NCBI RefSeq assembly: GCF_026745355.1
Contig: NC_079204.1
Span: forward strand, 55,921,342-55,985,341
Reading direction: 5' to 3'
DNA length: 64,000 bases
Origin: Beta vulgaris subsp. vulgaris
Lineage: Eukaryota; Streptophyta; Magnoliopsida; Caryophyllales; Amaranthaceae
Made by a program: the position numbers and the translations under genes
The notes under the pieces: generated by a model
The model's input: the letters and a program-made list of their open reading frames with translations, nothing else
Database searches by the model: none
Told to the model about the DNA's origin: nothing
Shown: positions 42,643-55,756 of the stretch, in pieces
How the letters are laid out: each line of letters opens with the position of its first letter
Position numbering within the stretch: the stretch's first letter is position 1

Positions 42643-43833
42643 CTTGGGCTCTTGTTCAGTATCAATGTAGTTTTAAGTTTTTTGGATTTTTGTTTTTGTT
42701 TTTCAAAGTATATGATATATGTTACACAGAGAATAAAAAATTAGTCAAAGATATTAGAATCATGTTGATTTTGAACATTATCAATCAGAAACTAAAAACC
42801 ACTGGTTTCCTATTTTTGTTTTTTTGTTTTTACAAAATAGAAAACTGAAAACAGAAATCTATAACGAACAACCGTTACCTTTCGACCCGATTATTAACAA
42901 ATTAATTCAACATATAGCGTGATCAATTTATCTTATTAGAGAAAATTTTAACTCACTCTCATCTAAAATATAGTACTCCAGTCTTGTTCCTTTTATATTT
43001 TGTTTACACAAAAACAAACCATTGCAACATGGATGCAATGCAAAGTCTTATAAGAGATTGTATTACAATTACTTAATCGTCAAAAAGCAGCCCAAGATAA
43101 TTAGTTATGATATTTGGATAATTAGCTATTATGGTTTTGAGTAATAATGCATATAGACTTCTAGTTTTGAGGTTATTAGATATAAGTTCCCCTAAAAAAA
43201 GTTATTAGATATAACTAGTTATTAGATCCGGGCTATGCCATGGATAAAGAAAATATTCATTTATTAATATTATACTTTAAAATCATAACACTAAATAATA
43301 CTTGGTCCAGTGATTAAGATTTAAATATATAACCTTGAGGTAATGGGATGAAATCCTATATTTGGATTACATGGAGTAAAATGCTTTAGGGGGAGCACCA
43401 CGTGCTACCGTTTCTTGTTTAGGAACGTCATTTTAATATATTAGTATAGATTTTCGGGTCAATAGTGATGAATTTTGGGTAGTTCCTTAATATATATTTG
43501 GTTTTCTTGTTATTAGTTATAAATATTTTTTAATATGCTAGAAGAAATCGTCTGAACTGCACTCGCACATGACCCCCACGTAGAGCCCCATTACAAGCCA
43601 TATATTACCCTAACCCCCTCCCACCTTAAGCCAATGCTTGGGGTGTGAATTGAACCCTAGACTTTGATCACCAACATATGATCTTTGGATTAATATTTTT
43701 TCTTTCTAGCAAAGTAATTAACAATTTGGATAATAATTAATCCATCGCCTACCCTTTGGGAATTTAATAAGGGAGGGGACTGGGTTAGAGAAAGTGTTAG
43801 GATAGATCAGGAGCATGGGTAAGGTGGTCGATC
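42643..43833. other. AT-rich spacer, no gene
   Basis: I see no gene or well-bounded mobile element here. Confidence 0.4.
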
Positions 43834-44424
43834 TTGATCCCGTTTGTTTGCTTTGAAATATGGAAGGCTCGAAATCGATTTATCTTGATCACTTGCTATA
43901 TTCCCTCCACCTCAAGTTTTCTTAGGAATTGGGTCCATGTAAATGTCGATGCCTCGTATGTGGACATTGAAACTAAGATAAGCATTGTGGGTGTTATTTG
44001 TGATAGTCAAGGGTATTGGTGTAAAGCTTTTTATTGTGTCTTATGCCACTAACCCCCTTCATGCAAAGCTCTTAGCTATTCGACAGAGATTACATATAGC
44101 AAGTGAAGCCAACTTCACACATATTGTTCTACACTCGGATCGGACTACAAGAGGGCCATGGATACGATCAATGCGGACACAAAGGATTATGTTGAGTTTT
44201 ATAGTGATCTTATTATTGATTGCAGGAATCTGCGACACTATTTCCAAGAGACGAGGGTCGTATTCGCTAGAAGAAAGGACAATCAAGTTGTGGATGCTCT
44301 ATCTCATGGTTGTAGGAATGAAGAAGCTAATCTTAATGTGATAGCTGATTTACCCACCCTCCTGGATTATTGTAAGGACATATTTACTATGGATTGTAAG
44401 AGGCTTTTTCCCGTGACTATTTAA
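43834..44424 (+). pseudogene. LINE-type RNase H fragment, frameshifted
   Basis: Three frames carry successive pieces of the plant LINE C-terminal region: an EIWKARNRFI stretch typical of the segment before RNase H, then NVDASYV with VGVICDSQG, then HAKLLAIRQRLHIASE, then VVFARRKDNQVVDALSHG. The frame changes show it is dead. It resembles the fragment at 27534 but is a separate, more diverged copy. Confidence 0.7.
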
Positions 44425-45463
44425 TTTTATGCTACCGTTTGTTCACCAAAAAAACATAAGCGAGGAATTGATGTTAAAGGAATTGGGAGTCGCCATTTAG
44501 GTGTAGGTGTATTATGTCTAGGTATGGGTCTAGGCGGCGTAGTTCATGATCAGTATCAAAGAAGGTTTTTGGTGCAGATAAGGGTAGCGGCACAACATGA
44601 CCTTTTGAATTTTGAAAATATGTTGTTCAATTTGAAGGGTAGCGGCACAAGCTGACTTTGCTCAAAAGGTTGAAAAAGAAGAAAGCAGGCTCCTCTAAAA
44701 GTCATGTGTTTGTGTTATTTAGAAATGTGTCGAGTTTAAGTACGATTTCAATTCTGTCGCAATAGAATATTAATTGTTTAGCAGGAGGTAACTTTGAAGC
44801 AAAGGGGTGTGTTGGGTAGTAGTACTTCAAAGTTGTGGGAATATGAGTTCCTAATTTATCTAGTTTAGTTGCTATTTTTTAGTTTATAGTAGTTAAGTAG
44901 GTTTATTGTTATGCAGTCAAAGTATGCTTAGTTTTTGTTATTATGGGTCATGTTTGTTAGTGGATCCTTAAAGTTAAGAATTAGTTAGCAATATTCCAGC
45001 TTTATTATTACACTCTTAGGCTATTTAAAGACTTTGATGTACTTACTCATTTTACTAGAGCATTCATTTCATCGCGTTTTCTATCATATACAAGAGTTTT
45101 ATATTTCAACAATAAATTATAATATATATTGAGAATATTCAAATTGAAATGGTGATATAGAATTGAAATAGAGAAACAAATAACTTCTTGAAGAGTAAAA
45201 GAAAGGGAATGAAATAACAAAAACACACACACTCCATTAAAAAAATAAATCAAACAACAGGTACAAAACTATGCATAATAAGAATAAAAGCACAACAAAA
45301 TACATAAAGCAAAACAAGTAGTAGTACGTAAGCGATTGATCATTTGATCTCCTATCATATATTATGCATATACGACAAGAGTGTAGTAATAAATAGTAAT
45401 AGTAGATGATGAATTTAGGTGGGCGGGCGTAGCAAGTGAAATGCAATATGCGGCTTTTTAAGA
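44425..45463. other. Spacer and 3' flank of peptide E, no gene
   Basis: No gene is seen. From about 45060 to 45420 the sequence is paralogous to the 3' flank of peptide gene F (62640-62900), part of a segmental duplication. Confidence 0.55.
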
Positions 45464-45778
45464 TTAGGCTCCAATTCTTCTTTCGCAATGACCACTGAAA
45501 ACGCCGTCACATTTATATCCGCCACAACAAGGACGATGTAACCAACCACACGTTTCCCCTTCAGCTGGGCAATCTTGGCAAGAGCCAAAAACAAATTGAT
45601 CGTCGCGATTAATATCGCAATTGAGTCCTTTGCAACAGGGAACTGCTAATGAACTCGTAATGCTGCAACGTTCGCCTTTTTTTTTGCATTCCTGTGCAGC
45701 CGCACCAGTGGCCACCATCAGAATGATTGCAAGGGTAAGCAGCAACACAACCTCAACATTATGTTTCTTTGTATTCAT
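45464..45778 (-). CDS. Secreted double-knottin cysteine-rich peptide E
   Basis: The peptide has 104 residues from MNTKKHN at 45778. An upstream in-frame start would add 22 non-signal residues and is unlikely. The signal peptide ends around ATGAAA before Gln29. Two six-cysteine units follow, with first Cys C31. Unit 1 has a longer C2-CC loop (ITSSLAVP) and an Asp/Arg-rich loop before its last Cys. Unit 2 reads CPAEGETCGWLHRPCC and ends CDGVFSGHC plus a basic tail RRIGA. It is the close paralog of peptide F and a distinct subgroup from A-D. A secreted defence-type peptide is inferred. Confidence 0.85.
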   Translation of the reverse strand: MNTKKHNVEVVLLLTLAIILMVATGAAAQECKKKGERCSITSSLAVPCCKGLNCDINRDDQFVFGSCQDCPAEGETCGWLHRPCCGGYKCDGVFSGHCERRIGA

Positions 45779-46749
45779 CTTCTGTTTTTTTGCTCTAATT
45801 TGTAGTTTGTAGTTTTGGTTTGGTGCTTGATATATCCGATTCAATTCCTCTCCTTTTATTACAGCGCGCGCTCCAAATTCTCAATAATCAACGTGGGGGC
45901 TCATCTTCCATTCATTTCCGATTTTTGTTCATTTGTATATATATTCCATGATCTTCTCTGATTTTTGTTTATTTCTTAATCAGGGTCACCACTCACGCGG
46001 GTATATATAAACTAATTCTTTAGGTATATGCTAATTTCCGGATATATATACTATTCAAGTCAGATGACAGCAGCTATCCACCATTTAAGAGTTTGTTCTA
46101 ACACTTATTTTTTTTTCAAATGGAGTATTGGTATAGATGCCAGATGAAGAGTATAATAATCTACTCATTAATTTCTAATTATGCCTTTCAGTGTCCCTGA
46201 AAGCCAGTTCATATTAAAGAACGTGGAGTAACGTGGTCAGCAAGTCCTGCTTTACCAATTCCATCGAGGTCATGACTCAAGAGCAATCACTAAGTATACT
46301 TCGCAGGTACCGACGTTATTGGATCGGAGTGGTGTTTCCTTTAAAATTAGTGAATCGCATAGTAATTATTATCATCATTCAAGATTAGAATTACTAATTA
46401 AAGCCATAGGGTCATAGCTCTTGGAATCTGGAGTACTAGCCTCATATGAATGAGAAGCAGAGGCGGAGCTAGCATGGGTCACGTGGGGTCACGTGACCCC
46501 GCAAATCAAAAAAAAATTAAAGAGTTTTCGTAAAAAAAAAATAAACAAAAAGAAACTGCAGTAGGTCACAGGCGTCAGGCGTGCAGTGCAGTACAGCAGT
46601 AGTCAAACGGCTACATTAAGATTTTTCTGATGTTTCTTTTTGGCCCACTTGGCCACTTACATATATTAATAATTAATGATAGTGGTCCCCAATTTCCCAA
46701 CTTCCAATTCTTATCAAATTTTAAATTAAATTAAAATTATTAACAATCA

Positions 46750-48160
46750 TGTTGTAACCTAAGGGAACACTCAAGAAGGGGGGGGGGTTGAATTGAGTGG
46801 TGAAATCTAATCGATTTTCGCAAAAATCCTTTCACAGCTCAGTGCCAGGCTCTGAGCTGAACACTCGAAAATTACTAATTTGTGTTTTTGCGAATAATAA
46901 ACTTAAAGGTATTAGATTTGACACAATATATAACGTGGTTCAATCTCACCTCTGAGATCTACGTCCACAAGAAACAAAAACTCTTTTATTTCTTTGAATC
47001 CTATAATATCAAACTCTTGATACAATACGATTCCCCTCACTACTAACCCTAGTAATGACTCCCAACACTTAACTCTAAGTGTTGACACTCTCAATAATGT
47101 AAAAGTTACAAAAAGAACGATCCTCAAAGATGTGCTTCTTAGTCAAGCAAATAGAGGACAATTACAATTGTGAAATAGTAACTTAAACCTAACAGCTCAG
47201 TGCTACGCTCAGTGCTACGCTCAGTGCTACGCTCAGTGCTACGCTCAGTGCCAAGGAAATAGTTTTTAGCTTTTTACTTAGACTCGATTTTCTCTCTGAA
47301 AACTTGAGATTTAAAAGTGAATTCTGATTCCCTTTTATAGGCTTGGTTAGGACGAAAATCACTTAAAAATATCTTTATCTTTTAATCCTTGATTTAAGGG
47401 ATAAACTTTATCTTTTTCTATCTTTATCTTTTAAACAAACAAAGATAAGTTTTCCATCTAGATTTTCTTTTTCAACTCAAAGTCTGTTTATATCTAAAAA
47501 TTATTTTTCCAAATCCTTTTTAGAAAATCAGAAAACATGTTTTAATAAAACTCTGTTTTAAAAAATCTTTTTATTAAAAACACGGTTTTTATTCAAAACG
47601 ATTTTTTATCAAAATCTTTTTCAAAAAATCGTTTTATATATAAAAACACGGTTTATAAAATCTTTTATCAAAACTTGTTTTTATCAAAATCTTTTCAATA
47701 CACGTTTTTATCAAAATCTTTTATAAAACTTGTTTTTATTAAAATCTTTTATACACGCAATTTTTTAGAAAATCGTTTTCTTTAAAAACTCGTTTTCCTA
47801 ATCCCTTTTGATTTCTGACTTTGAAAACTTATTTCCTTTTTATATAGAAATATAATTTTAATATAATTATTTACTTTCTTAACTCAAAGAAGATAATAAT
47901 TATATTAACTTTATATTTCTATATTGAGCACATTGCATATTACTAAGCATATTACATTTGAATCTAAAGTTACTATTCTAAGAAATTATAAACTCGAACT
48001 TCATTCTTGATTTTTCTTTTCTTCAAAGTCTTCGTTTATCAATTTCTTTCTTCATGCATCTGTTGCAACTGTTACATACTTTCATGCTACAACATATTAT
48101 ATTAATTTTCATCATCAAAACATAACATGTGCATAAATCATAACATGTACATGCACAACA
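46750..48160 (-). repeat. 3' LTR of the Sirevirus-like element
   Basis: It is 1411 bp, reading TGTTGTGC...ACAACA in element sense. It contains AGCTCAGTGCCAGGCTCTGAG (46836) and four tandem CTCAGTGCTACG units (47196-47243), against two units in the other LTR. Confidence 0.9.
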
Positions 48161-48430
48161 AATTCCCCCTTTTTGATGATGACAAACCATGAATATAATA
48201 TTGTTAAATAAACATTTGTTCCCCCTTAAAGTATGCATATATTCTTTTGTTCCCCCTCAAAGAATGCATGGATTATTCACCCTTTATAGAATCTATCCGT
48301 ACATCAGATTAATAGCATTCAATTATTCACTTTTGTCCCACATGCTCATTTATATTTTATTCACATTATCTCAACCTAGGATATCATCAAGATTCTAGTC
48401 AATATTATATGCTTTCTTTTCCCCCTTTTG
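48161..48430 (-). other. Multiple polypurine tracts
   Basis: In element sense the proper PPT, AAAAAGGGGGAATT, abuts the 3' LTR. Similar tracts, AAGGGGGAAC, GAGGGGGAAC and AAAAGGGGGAAAA, lie at about 48219, 48249 and 48417. Repeated PPTs are a known Sirevirus feature. Confidence 0.7.
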
Positions 48431-48673
48431 TCATTCTCAAAAAGCATCAAAAAGACAAAAAACACACAGATACTCAGAATAGATCCAAAATAATCCAATA
48501 GCTCAACCAAGTGGGCTAGGGATGCTGGTGCTACAACCAATACCAATTCACAATCATCAGAAACATCCAAAAAGTATCCAAAAGTACCAAAAGAGTTATA
48601 AAAACAACAAGTTAACAAAAACTACAAAGCATGAGCATAAGTGGAAAGTAGGATTGGGTAAAACAGAAGGTTA

Positions 48674-49989
48674 TCAAGGTTTGGACATAATCTGGCGATG
48701 ACGTTGAGCAGCAAGAGTATCACTAGCTCGTTGTCTGGCTAATAGCTGCTGCATCTGACGCTGCATGTCTCTCATATACTCCATCATCTTCAAACATCCT
48801 TCACATGCCTCTCTAGGTTGAAACCCTAAAAAGTCTTTCTTGAACAATTCACCCTTTAACACACACAAATCCATACGACTCAGAATCCCATCATTCATTA
48901 CATCACGACACGTTATACCCTTAGAATCCGGTGTCAACACATCAAAAGCATGAAAAATCTTGGTGAGCCATAGGCCATACGGATAATAAAGTGGAGTGAT
49001 GGACAGATTTTTCATATGGCGAAACATCAGATGAGGAAGGCTAATAGGAGTGCCTTGAGTTAACAACCACATCAAGACCTGATCCATAATGAGGCATTCT
49101 CCCCTATTTTCGATCCTAGGTAAAACATTTTTGGTGATGAAGTTTCGTAACAATTTGTTTTTGGCAGAAAGCATTGTTGTGGGAAAGATCTGAGCATGGG
49201 GCAAAGGTTGATCAGAAATTGTGCGACTGATTGTCGCATTATCTACCCCAGAGACAAAAGGCCAATTTTGATGAGGCAAATCCGAAAAACCAGCAGCAGG
49301 AATGCCAAGAATTTCGGCTAGATTATCCACAGAGAAAGTAATAGAAATTTCATTGACTGTGGTGAACAAAATCAAATCGTCGGAGATGGAAAGATTTTTA
49401 TAAAATTGACAAACTTCATCCTCATACACAGCATCATTGAAAGCAACTAACGAAACCCACCCCTGAGATTGAAGAGATTCCAAGAGAAACTTAAAAGCAG
49501 AATTACCTAACCACTTTTTGGGGAAGATCCGACCAGATAAGACTCTTGGAGATTTTTCAGACGCCGAAACCCGGGTTCTTTTAGAGGAGGAGGGAGTTTC
49601 GGTTGTCGCAGCAGGTGAACCGCGCCGTTTTCGAGGCGGCGGTGTGTCTGATGTAGTGGCAGCGGAAGGTGTTGGAGATTTTCGAGTGGATCTTCGAGTT
49701 GTCGGTTGTGGTACAGAAGTTTCCGAGACCGGAGGGTTGTTTTGTGGCGGTTTTGTGGGTGGTCGTTGTTTTGTGGCGGTTTTGTGGGTGGTCGTTTTGA
49801 GGCGAGGGTTTTGACACGGCGTTTGGTGTAAGTAGGAGGTGGAGGGTCATGTTGTGGTGGTGGAGAAGGGGTAGGATTTCGGGAAGGTGAGGGCGGTGGA
49901 GACGGCGGAGGCGACGGTGTGGGAGTTGGGGTCGGAGTAGGAGGAACTGACCGTTTAGGGGGGAACCGCCGGGTTGTTTTCCGGCCCAT
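48674..49989 (-). pseudogene. Sirevirus extra 3' ORF (envelope-like / plant transposon protein), frameshifted
   Basis: The 5' part (from 49989) encodes a basic, Pro-rich stretch with (PT)n and SPPP repeats. The 3' part (from about 49580 down to 48674) encodes a domain of the 'putative plant transposon protein' kind with a WLTKIFHAFDV motif and ends in a Gln/Arg-rich helix. The two parts are in different frames because a 29-bp segment (49737-49765) is tandemly duplicated at 49766-49794. Such ORFs downstream of pol occur in SIRE-type elements and were once called envelope-like. I see no convincing signal peptide or fusion domain here. Confidence 0.7.
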
Positions 49990-50429
49990 GGCTATGTGGT
50001 GGGAAGAAAGAAGAGAGAATGTGGAGAGTTTAGGGTTTAGGAGGGTGTAAAGAACCGGTTATGAGGATGGGTTGGGGGTTTGGGTATTTTGAAAAGGTGG
50101 GGTAGGTGTTTAGGGTTATGTGTTTAGGTTTGAGTCTACTAACCACTTTTACTTCAAATGCCTTGCATTATTTTCTTAAAAAATTTTGAAAAACAAATTT
50201 TGGAAATCATTTTAGTTTTATCAAAGCAACATCAATAGAGATTTTCGAAAATTGTGATACTTTTGTTGGAATTTTTCATGGAATTTTTCTGAAGCAACTT
50301 AGGTGTCAGTTATCAGGACAGCATCAATAGCCTTTTTAGGAGTCTTGAATTAAATCAAACATCTGACTTAGTGTAGGTATAATCTTTTGAACTCTTAAGT
50401 TTGCAAAGGGATCAAATAAACACATAAAA

Positions 50430-53400
50430 CAACTAGGCACTAGAAATCAATCCCAAGGCTAATCTAAGCTTTTCAAATCTTTCACGAGCAAGAGGTTTAG
50501 TGAAAATATCAGCTATTTGGTCTTCAGTACAAATAAATTAAGGGCTATGTTACCTTTTTCTACATGATCACGTAAAAAATGATATCTGATTTCTATATGC
50601 TTTGTACGTGAATGCTGAACAGGATTTTTAGAGATTTTATGGCACTTGTATTATCACACATAATGGGCACATTATCAATCAACACACCAAAATCTCTAAG
50701 TTGTTGTCTTACCCATAATACCTGTGCACAACAAGATGCGCTGCAACATATTCAGCTTCTGCAGTGGAAAGAGCCACGGAATTTTGCTTTTTGGAAGCCC
50801 ATGAGATTAAGCAAGGACCTAAGAAGGTGGCTGTTCCAGAGGTACTTTTTCTATCTACTAAAAATCCTGCATAATCTGCGTCAGAAAAACCAATCAAGTC
50901 AAAGTTGCCTCCTTTAGGATACCATAGATATAAGTTAGTAGTGCCTCTTAAGTATCTAAGGATTCGTTTGACAGCTTTGAAGTGAGACTCCTTTGGACAT
51001 GATTGAAATCTGGCGCAGAGACATACACTGTGAAGAATATCTGGTCGACTGGAAGTTAAATAAAGAAGAGAACCTATCATACCTCGGTAGATTGTTTCAT
51101 CTACTTTCTTACCATTTTCGTCCAAATCTAACTTAAGTGCAGTAGGTACAGGTGTAGGATAAGTCTTTGAGTCTTCCATACCATACTTCTTCAATAGTTC
51201 CTTCACATATTCCTGTTGATGTATCATGATGCCATTATCCAGTTGCTTTGTTGTAAACCTAGGAAGAAACTTAATTCTCCCATCATAGACATTTCAAATT
51301 CACTCTTCATTAGTTCAGCAAAATAATGACATAATAATTCTGTAGTTGCTCCAAAAATAATATCGTCAACATAAATTTGAACAACTAGCAATTCTTCCCC
51401 CTTACTTTTCAGAAACAATGTCCTATCTACTGAACCTCTTTTAAAGCCATTTTCCATTAAAAAGATAGATAGGCGTTCATACCAAGCTCTAGGAGCTTGC
51501 TTTAAACCATAAAGTGCCTTATCTAGTTTATAAACATGTTTAGGAAAATTTTGATCAATAAAGCCAGGAGGTTGTTCAACATACACTGTTTCTTTTAAGT
51601 ACCCGTTTAAGAATGCAGTTTTGACATCCATTTGAAAAAGTTTAATATTTTTAAAAGCTGCAAAGGATATCAAAATTCGAATAGCTTCTAAACGGGCTAC
51701 AGGGGCAAAGGTCTCATCAATCAATTCCCTCTTGTTGGTTAAAGCCTTGGCACACTAGTCTGGCTTTATTTCGAACAATCATCCCACTATCATCCAGTTT
51801 GTTTCTAAAAACCCATTTTGTTCCAATTACTGATTGATGAGTGGGACGAGGTTCTAGATGCCAAACTTCATTTCTTTTGAATTGATTTAACTCATCCTGC
51901 ATAGCCAAAATCCAATCAGGGTCAGTCAATGCAATTTTATAATTAGATGGTTCAATTTCAGATATAAAAGCATTGAAAGCACAAAAGTTATGAAGAGATG
52001 AACGAGTTTGGACTCCCTTTGATATGTCTGTGAGTATTAGGTCAGTAGGATGTGATCCTTGGTGTTTCCACTTCTTCGGAGTGAAAATTTCGTTCTGTGG
52101 CTCAGTGCCATGCTCTGAGCGTTCACTGTTGTTTTCGTTTTCTTCAGCTTCTGTTGGTTCTGCCGACACTTCTTCTTCGACAGTTTCAGTTATCTCTTCT
52201 GCATCTTTTTCATTCTCGTCCAGTTGTTGATTTGTTCTTCAGACTGTGCCATGCTCTGAGCCTCAGAACTTGTTTCAGGTTGATTCTCATCATGCTGTTT
52301 GTCTCGTGACTCTCTAATCAGTCCAATAGAGAAGTCTTCGTCATCATCTACCTGCACATCTTGTAAGCTTTTATCAGATTCATCAAATATGACATGGACA
52401 CTCTCCTCCATACGCATTGTTCTTTTGTTGTATACTTTATATGCTTTGCTATGAGGAGAGTAACCAATGAACACTGCTTCATCACTTCTTGGATCAAACT
52501 TACCCAAATTATCCTTGCCATTGTTGTGAACATAACAAGTACATCCAAAACATCTTAAGTGAGAGATATTTGGTTTCCTACCTTTGATCAGTTCATATGG
52601 AGTTTTATTCAAGATGGATCGTACTTTAGTTCTGTTATATATATAGCATGCAGTACTTACTGCCTCGGCCCAAAAATTTCTAGGTAAGCCACTTTGTAGA
52701 AGCATGGTTCGAGACATGTCTTCTAAAGTACGATTCATCCTTTCTACAACTCCATTCTGTTGTGGTGTTCTTGGTGCAGAGAAATTATGATCAATTCCAT
52801 TGTCATTGCAGAATTTTTCGAAATCTGTATTTTCAAACTCAGTGCCATGATCAGTACGGACAGACAGCAATTTACAATTTGTTTGATTTTGAACTTTTCG
52901 AATATGAACAAGAAAAACATCAAATGTTTCATCTTTCCCACCAATGAATAATGTCCAAACAAATCTAGAGAAATCATCAACAAGTACCAACACATATTTG
53001 CTACCACCTCTACTCCTTACACGCATTGGGCCACAAAGATCCATGTGAATTAGTTCCAAGGGTTTAGAGGTGCTAACAAATGTCTTTGACTTAAAAGATG
53101 ATCGAACATGTTTGCATCTAGCACATGCATTACAAATTGTTTCCCAATCAAAGTTTATGGATGGTAAACCATCTACTAAATCCATTTTTCTCAATTTGTT
53201 AAGCAGTCTAGAGCTAACATGTCCAAGTCTTTTATGCCAAAGTAGTGGATTATCTTGTAGGGCACTCATGCATGAAATTTTCTCATTAGGTAAGGTATCT
53301 AGACAGATTATATAGACATTGTTTAATCTTTTACCTTCCAAAATTACTTCCCTAGTTTTCATATTCAAGATTTGGCACAAATTTGCCTGAAATTCAACAA

Positions 53401-53671
53401 CATTACCTTTATCACACAGTTGTGATATACTTAACAAGTTGTGTTTCAGTCCATTTACCAACATAACATTCTCGATGGAGTGTGTTAGAGACTTGCCGAC
53501 ATTGCCTATTCCAATGATCTCTCCCTTTTTGTTGTCGCCAAATGTAACACACCCTCCATTGTGGGCTACTAGTGAGAGGAATTGTGTTTTGTCACCAGTC
53601 ATATGTCTTGAGCAACCACTGTCGAGATACCATAGGTTGCTTCCTCTCACGTTTACCTGCACAAGAATCAC
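50430..53671 (-). pseudogene. Copia pol: protease, integrase, reverse transcriptase, RNase H (broken)
   Basis: The domains in order on the - strand are as follows. Protease has LDSGCSRHMTG near 53620. Integrase has the HHCC region (HKRLGH, CNACARC) and a DDE core including RTDHGTEFEN and QQNGVVER. A long middle part follows down to 52190. Reverse transcriptase spans about 52169-51224 with [11 protein letters not shown] and YVDDIIFG. RNase H (SDADYAG, STAEAEYVAA) runs to about 50430. Frame changes occur between 52190 and 52169, at 51720, at 51225 and again near 50745, so no continuous polyprotein can be made. An Env-type reading is excluded for this part. Confidence 0.9.
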
Positions 53672-53679
53672 TTGTTAGT

Positions 53680-55702
53680 TTTAGGAACCCATACTTGTTT
53701 GGGTCCCTTTTTCTTACGTTGAGCATCTAGAATGTCTTTTCTAACCCAGATTTGAGTGACATGTTTAATGTTCTTTGCAATTCGATTTTTCTTTTTGTTA
53801 CAGTCCTCAATTAGGTGTCCATTATTTCCACAAAAGTTGCAAATAAGATATTCAGGAAGGCCAACATATTTTCTTTTTCGAAAGTCTCTTTCGAAGGGTC
53901 TGGCACTGAGCCTGGCACTGAGTCGCTGGTCAGAATATCCTAATCCTGTTTTGTTCGTGTTGTTTGTGGTGCAAGTTAGGTAATTTAGAGCATTCTTCCC
54001 ATTGGTCCATTTTTCGTGCATCTTTCGAGCAATAGAAAGTTGTGATTCCAAATATTCAACTGAGGTGTTCAAATCACTACTTCTTTTTCGGGAAATCTCT
54101 AAGTCCTTTTTAACCTTATCCAGTTCTTCTTTTATTTTCTCATCACTAGGTAGCGTAAGTGGGACAATTTCAGATTGTTGTCTTGATTTTTAAGTTCATT
54201 CAACTCGTGATTTAAATTTTCAATTTGTTCCTCAAGACTAGACTTTTCAGCTTGGAACTCAGTGACTGGCACTGAGTTGTTTACGAGATTATCAACTAGA
54301 GTCTTTTCTTGTTTTAGTGTGTTTATCTCTAAGTCTTTCTCGTCAATCCTTTTTATTAGAGTTTTGTTTTCTTTCAGCAATTCCTTATATTCTGTTTCTA
54401 ATCCAATTTTTAGCCTGGTCAAATTTTTTATTTCCTTTTTCATGTTATCAAAATTATCATTCATGTTTTGACAATCATCAATTACGTTTTCAAGCAATAT
54501 GACAAGCTTACTTTTGAAAGAAGATGAATTGAAGGTTTTAAAGAAGTTAGACTTACCTCACTGTCTTCTTCCTCTTCAAGAGGGTTCGAACTTTTAGCCA
54601 TCAAGCATAGATGTGAGTCGTCAGGGCTCAGTGCCGTCTTCAGAGTGGTCTGTACAGCATTCAGACATAATTTTGCTTCGTGGCTCTGAGCGTGGCACTG
54701 ATCTTCGTCAGAATCCGAGTCTCCCCAGACTGCTGCGATCATGGCTTTCTTGTACTCCTTCTTAGACTGCTCTCGTTTTTCTCTAGGCTTTTCTTCATCC
54801 CACAGAGGGCATTCTTTAATCCTGTGATCATACTCACCACACTTGAAACAACCAGAGTTAGTAGCACTTTTCTTAGGGTTAAAAGTAGTGCCTTTACCTT
54901 TGGAGTTTCCACCTCTCCTGAAGTTGTTATTCCTATTCTTTTTCAGAAAGTTTTGAAATTTCCTAGTTAGAAAGGCTAGTTCTTCATCACTATCACTATC
55001 ATCGTTTCTACTTCAGTTTTTAAGGCCAACCCTTTATTCTTTGGTTCACTTGATTTAGAGTCTAAAACAAGTTCGTGAGTCATTAAGGAACCAATGAGTT
55101 GTTCTAGTGAGAGTTTTGATAAATCCTTAGCCTCTTGAATAGCAGTTATTTTGGAAGCCATTTATTAGTCAAACTTCTTAACACTTTTCTAACTAAATCT
55201 TCAGAAGAATAGATTTTTCCTAAAGATCTTAGTTCATTAGTTATTAGTGTAAATCTGGTAAACATATCTTTAATAGTTCATCCTTAGTCATTGTGAACAG
55301 TTCATATTGTTGGACTAGTAAATCTATCCTAGACTGTTTTACCTCGTTTGTACCTTCATGTGCCAATTCCAGTGTGTCCCAGATTTCCTTTGTAGTGGTG
55401 CATGCAGAGATTCTTGAATATTCATCAGGTCCAATTCCAGATTGGAGAATACTCATAGCTTTGAAATTCTTTTCTGCCTTTCCGTAGTCCACAGAATTGT
55501 ACTCGTCTTCCTCTTTGTCGAACAGGTTACCTTCATCGTCTTTGTTTTGAATAGGAAGAGGTCCAGTCTTTATGATTCTCCAGCATTGAAAGTCAGAACC
55601 TTGAATGTATATCCTCATCCTGGTCTTCCACCATCCATAATCTTTCCCGTTGAAAATTGGACACTTGGAATACTTGTCGCGAAAGTCGTCTTGTGTGTTC
55701 AT
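53680..55702 (-). pseudogene. Sirevirus gag (broken)
   Basis: It begins with a UBN2-like copia gag region (CPIFNGKDYGWWKTRM, then EIWDTLELAHEGT) at 55702-55244. The frame is then lost near 55250 and again near 54980. A first CCHC zinc knuckle (CX2CX4HX4C) is seen near 54850, a Glu/Lys/Leu-rich coiled coil at about 54200-54480, and a second zinc knuckle (CNFCGNNGHLIEDC) near 53830, just before protease. The large gag with two knuckles and a coiled coil is typical of Sireviruses. Confidence 0.8.
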
Positions 55703-55742
55703 GGTTTCTATTCTCTAGATGTGAGTCTTACGAGAATAGCCT

Positions 55743-55754
55743 GCTCTGATACCA
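55743..55754 (-). other. Primer-binding site of the Sirevirus
   Basis: TGGTATCAGAGC in element sense is the usual complement of initiator-Met tRNA. It lies two bases after the 5' LTR end. Confidence 0.9.
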
Positions 55755-55756
55755 CT

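Noticed and set aside
45779..45844. Upstream in-frame start for peptide E
   Set aside because: It would put 22 polar residues before the signal peptide, while the inner Met gives the same start as peptide F.
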